From the NCBI GenBank assembly GCA_933228675.1, contig OW121740.1:992001-1056000 (forward strand): DNA of 64,000 nt, given 5' to 3'. Within the stretch, counting starts at the first letter, position 1, and the number at the start of each line of letters is the position of its first letter. This DNA comes from Stomorhina lunata (lineage: Eukaryota; Arthropoda; Insecta; Diptera; Rhiniidae). The notes below the pieces were generated by a model. It was given only the letters and a program-made list of their open reading frames with translations. It ran no database searches and was not told the origin of the DNA. This document shows positions 62,723 to 64,000 of the stretch, piece by piece. The position numbers were made by a program, and so were the translations under genes.

Positions 62723-63131
62723 TACCTTTATACATTTGACATTGTAAATAGGATTTAAAAAAAAAAACGAAATAAGTATATATGTGTCGTGGCCTTTTTC
62801 AAATGGCAGCCTTAAATTGACCAAGTTTTTTATTCGAGCTTTCGAAGTCATATACTTACAATGTTTATTCACTAGCAGCTTTTACAAATTTTAATATTTT
62901 GAAAAGTTATTTAAAAGCACTTGGGACAATTTATAGTCAAAAGACATCGATATGTATAAATATTATATTTTCTTGGCATTTGAGAAACTTTTCGGATAAA
63001 TAACCATATTTTTTTATCGCAATGTTGACAAGGATATCTTAAGTTCAATTGATCAAACTCATTTCAAGAACAAACATACTTACAACAAGTATTTGTAGAT
63101 GTTTATATGCGAGTGTTTACAAATATATGTA

Positions 63132-63146
63132 TGTGTGTGTGTGTGT
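63132..63146. repeat. (GT)n microsatellite
   Basis: A run of TG dinucleotides in receptor intron 1. Confidence 0.8.
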
Positions 63147-63246
63147 CTAAAAGTTTGTTCAAATAAACGGTGTTTTGAAACAAAAAAGAATCAATTTGTT
63201 AAACAACGACAAATTGTAGACTTAATAAAAATGACAATAACACAAA

Positions 63247-63265
63247 AAACGAAACGAAACGAAAC
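63247..63265. repeat. (AAACG)n microsatellite
   Basis: AAACG repeated about three and a half times. Confidence 0.8.
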
Positions 63266-64000
63266 AAAATGTAATATAAGTAAAATACAAAATGAAGTTA
63301 AAATATTGAAAATTCAATTTGTTTTAAGTGAGTCAAAAGATTTTGGGAGGGTTCTATTTTTATAATTCCCTTTTTAACAAACATTTACAATCAACTAACA
63401 CACACCTACCCATTCCAATATTCACACTCTTACATATCCTTTAATACAAATACGACATGCATACATACATACATACTCGTAGTCAAACAGTTCCAATACT
63501 AACGCCATAATTTAAAAAAAAAATGTTATGTTTTTTCTTAAGTTTCAATTTTATTTGATTTTGAAAAACATTACTTACAAATGTCTTTAATGGCATTTTG
63601 CTGTTGTAGGAGTGTTAAAAGTTAAAGAAACGTTTACAAAACGAACAGAAGAAAAAAAAGAAATAATGAAATGTTACTCTGATTATATTGACATTAAAAT
63701 AAAATTGTAAATATAACATCAGGCTATAAATGCTATAAAACATTAATACTTTCTTACGACATTCATACATATCCCCCTATTACACCCCATATTGCACGAA
63801 GAAAAATAAATAAGTGTCAGCTTTTTGCCACTTTCCTATTTACACCCAAAAAAAAAAAATATAAAAAATTGCTCAATCAACTTTTAAATTTTATTAATCG
63901 TCTGATAACATTTTCACTTTTTGTAATAAAAAAAAAGTTCGAGTGTAGTCGCGATAAAAAAAATGCTGCTGAGATTTTCTTTTTAAGAAATTTCTATTAC

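Larger units (their letters stand above)
62300..62725. repeat. Block rich in TTTG(A/C)TC-like motifs
   Basis: About a dozen variants of ATTTGATC or ATTTGCTC, in both orientations, lie in about 420 bp. It includes four 22-bp tandem units and is bounded on the right by CAGTGTGACCG (62712-62722), with TGGTCACATTA at 62569-62579 as a partial inverse. The layout suggests subterminal repeats of a non-autonomous DNA transposon. Confidence 0.4.
59388..64000 (+). other. Receptor intron 1 (5' part)
   Basis: The intron starts with GTAAGT directly after codon 75 of the receptor exon, and no acceptor plus conserved exon 2 is seen before the window ends. It is mostly AT-rich sequence. It holds one CACCCTAA terminus (59924-59931), one TTAGGGTGC terminus (61564), a complete LINE-derived insertion (61716-62283), a motif-rich block (62300-62725), a GT repeat near 63132 and an AAACG repeat near 63247. 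No other coding sequence is recognisable. Confidence 0.75.

Noticed and set aside
1..64000. CRISPR array or bacterial operon
   Set aside because: No regularly spaced direct repeats with unique spacers are seen, and the content is clearly animal.

Overview
The window is strongly AT-rich animal DNA. It holds homopolymer runs, (GTAT)n/(CATA)n microsatellites, GT-AG splice signals, a tRNA-derived SINE family, non-LTR retrotransposon remnants and a mariner-type transposon. Its one securely recognised gene part is the first coding exon of a nicotinic acetylcholine receptor subunit (59163-59387, + strand). The mature N-terminus of that exon fits insect nAChR alpha2 (the Drosophila Dalpha2/nAcRalpha-96Ab type). 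This points to a brachyceran fly with a larger, more repeat-filled genome than Drosophila melanogaster. I cannot fix the species.

Layout. 1-3.2 kb: a compact GC-richer block (about 323-448) with splice-like signals on both strands. 3.2-3.6 kb: tRNA-derived SINE material. 7.3 kb: a 44-bp, extremely 5'-truncated LINE stub with its target-site duplication. 14.7-15.1 kb: a 430-bp MITE-like element flanked by TA. About 20.4 kb: a TATA/initiator-like pair. 21.15-23.15 kb: a transposon cluster made of a second MITE-like copy, a reverse-transcriptase fragment of Jockey type, and a decayed mariner whose catalytic spacing reads DD41D (rosa type). 31.0-31.3 and 41.2-41.5 kb: two more SINE copies on the minus strand. 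33.05-33.66 kb: a region dense in GGAGTA/TACTCC motifs. 48.19-48.66 kb: the 3' end of a LINE with poly(A). About 53 kb: a probable RTE-like tail. 55.97-56.12 kb: a two-exon candidate small protein gene (29 codons, 60-bp intron). 57.8-59.16 kb: the likely proximal regulatory/5' UTR region of the receptor gene, with GAGA repeats, a palindromic E-box, a perfect CRE and a CRE variant. 59.388 kb to the end: receptor intron 1, containing a complete 568-bp LINE-derived insertion with perfect 10-bp duplications (61716-62283) and then a block rich in TTTG(A/C)TC-like motifs.

The rest is upstream or intronic sequence with no coding signal that I can support. Most longer open frames are chance AT-rich frames full of Y/F/I/L/K. 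Nothing here forms an operon or pathway: the region reads as a long neuronal-gene regulatory/intronic landscape into which several transposon families have inserted. The most novel-looking item is the 29-codon spliced small ORF at 55969-56118.
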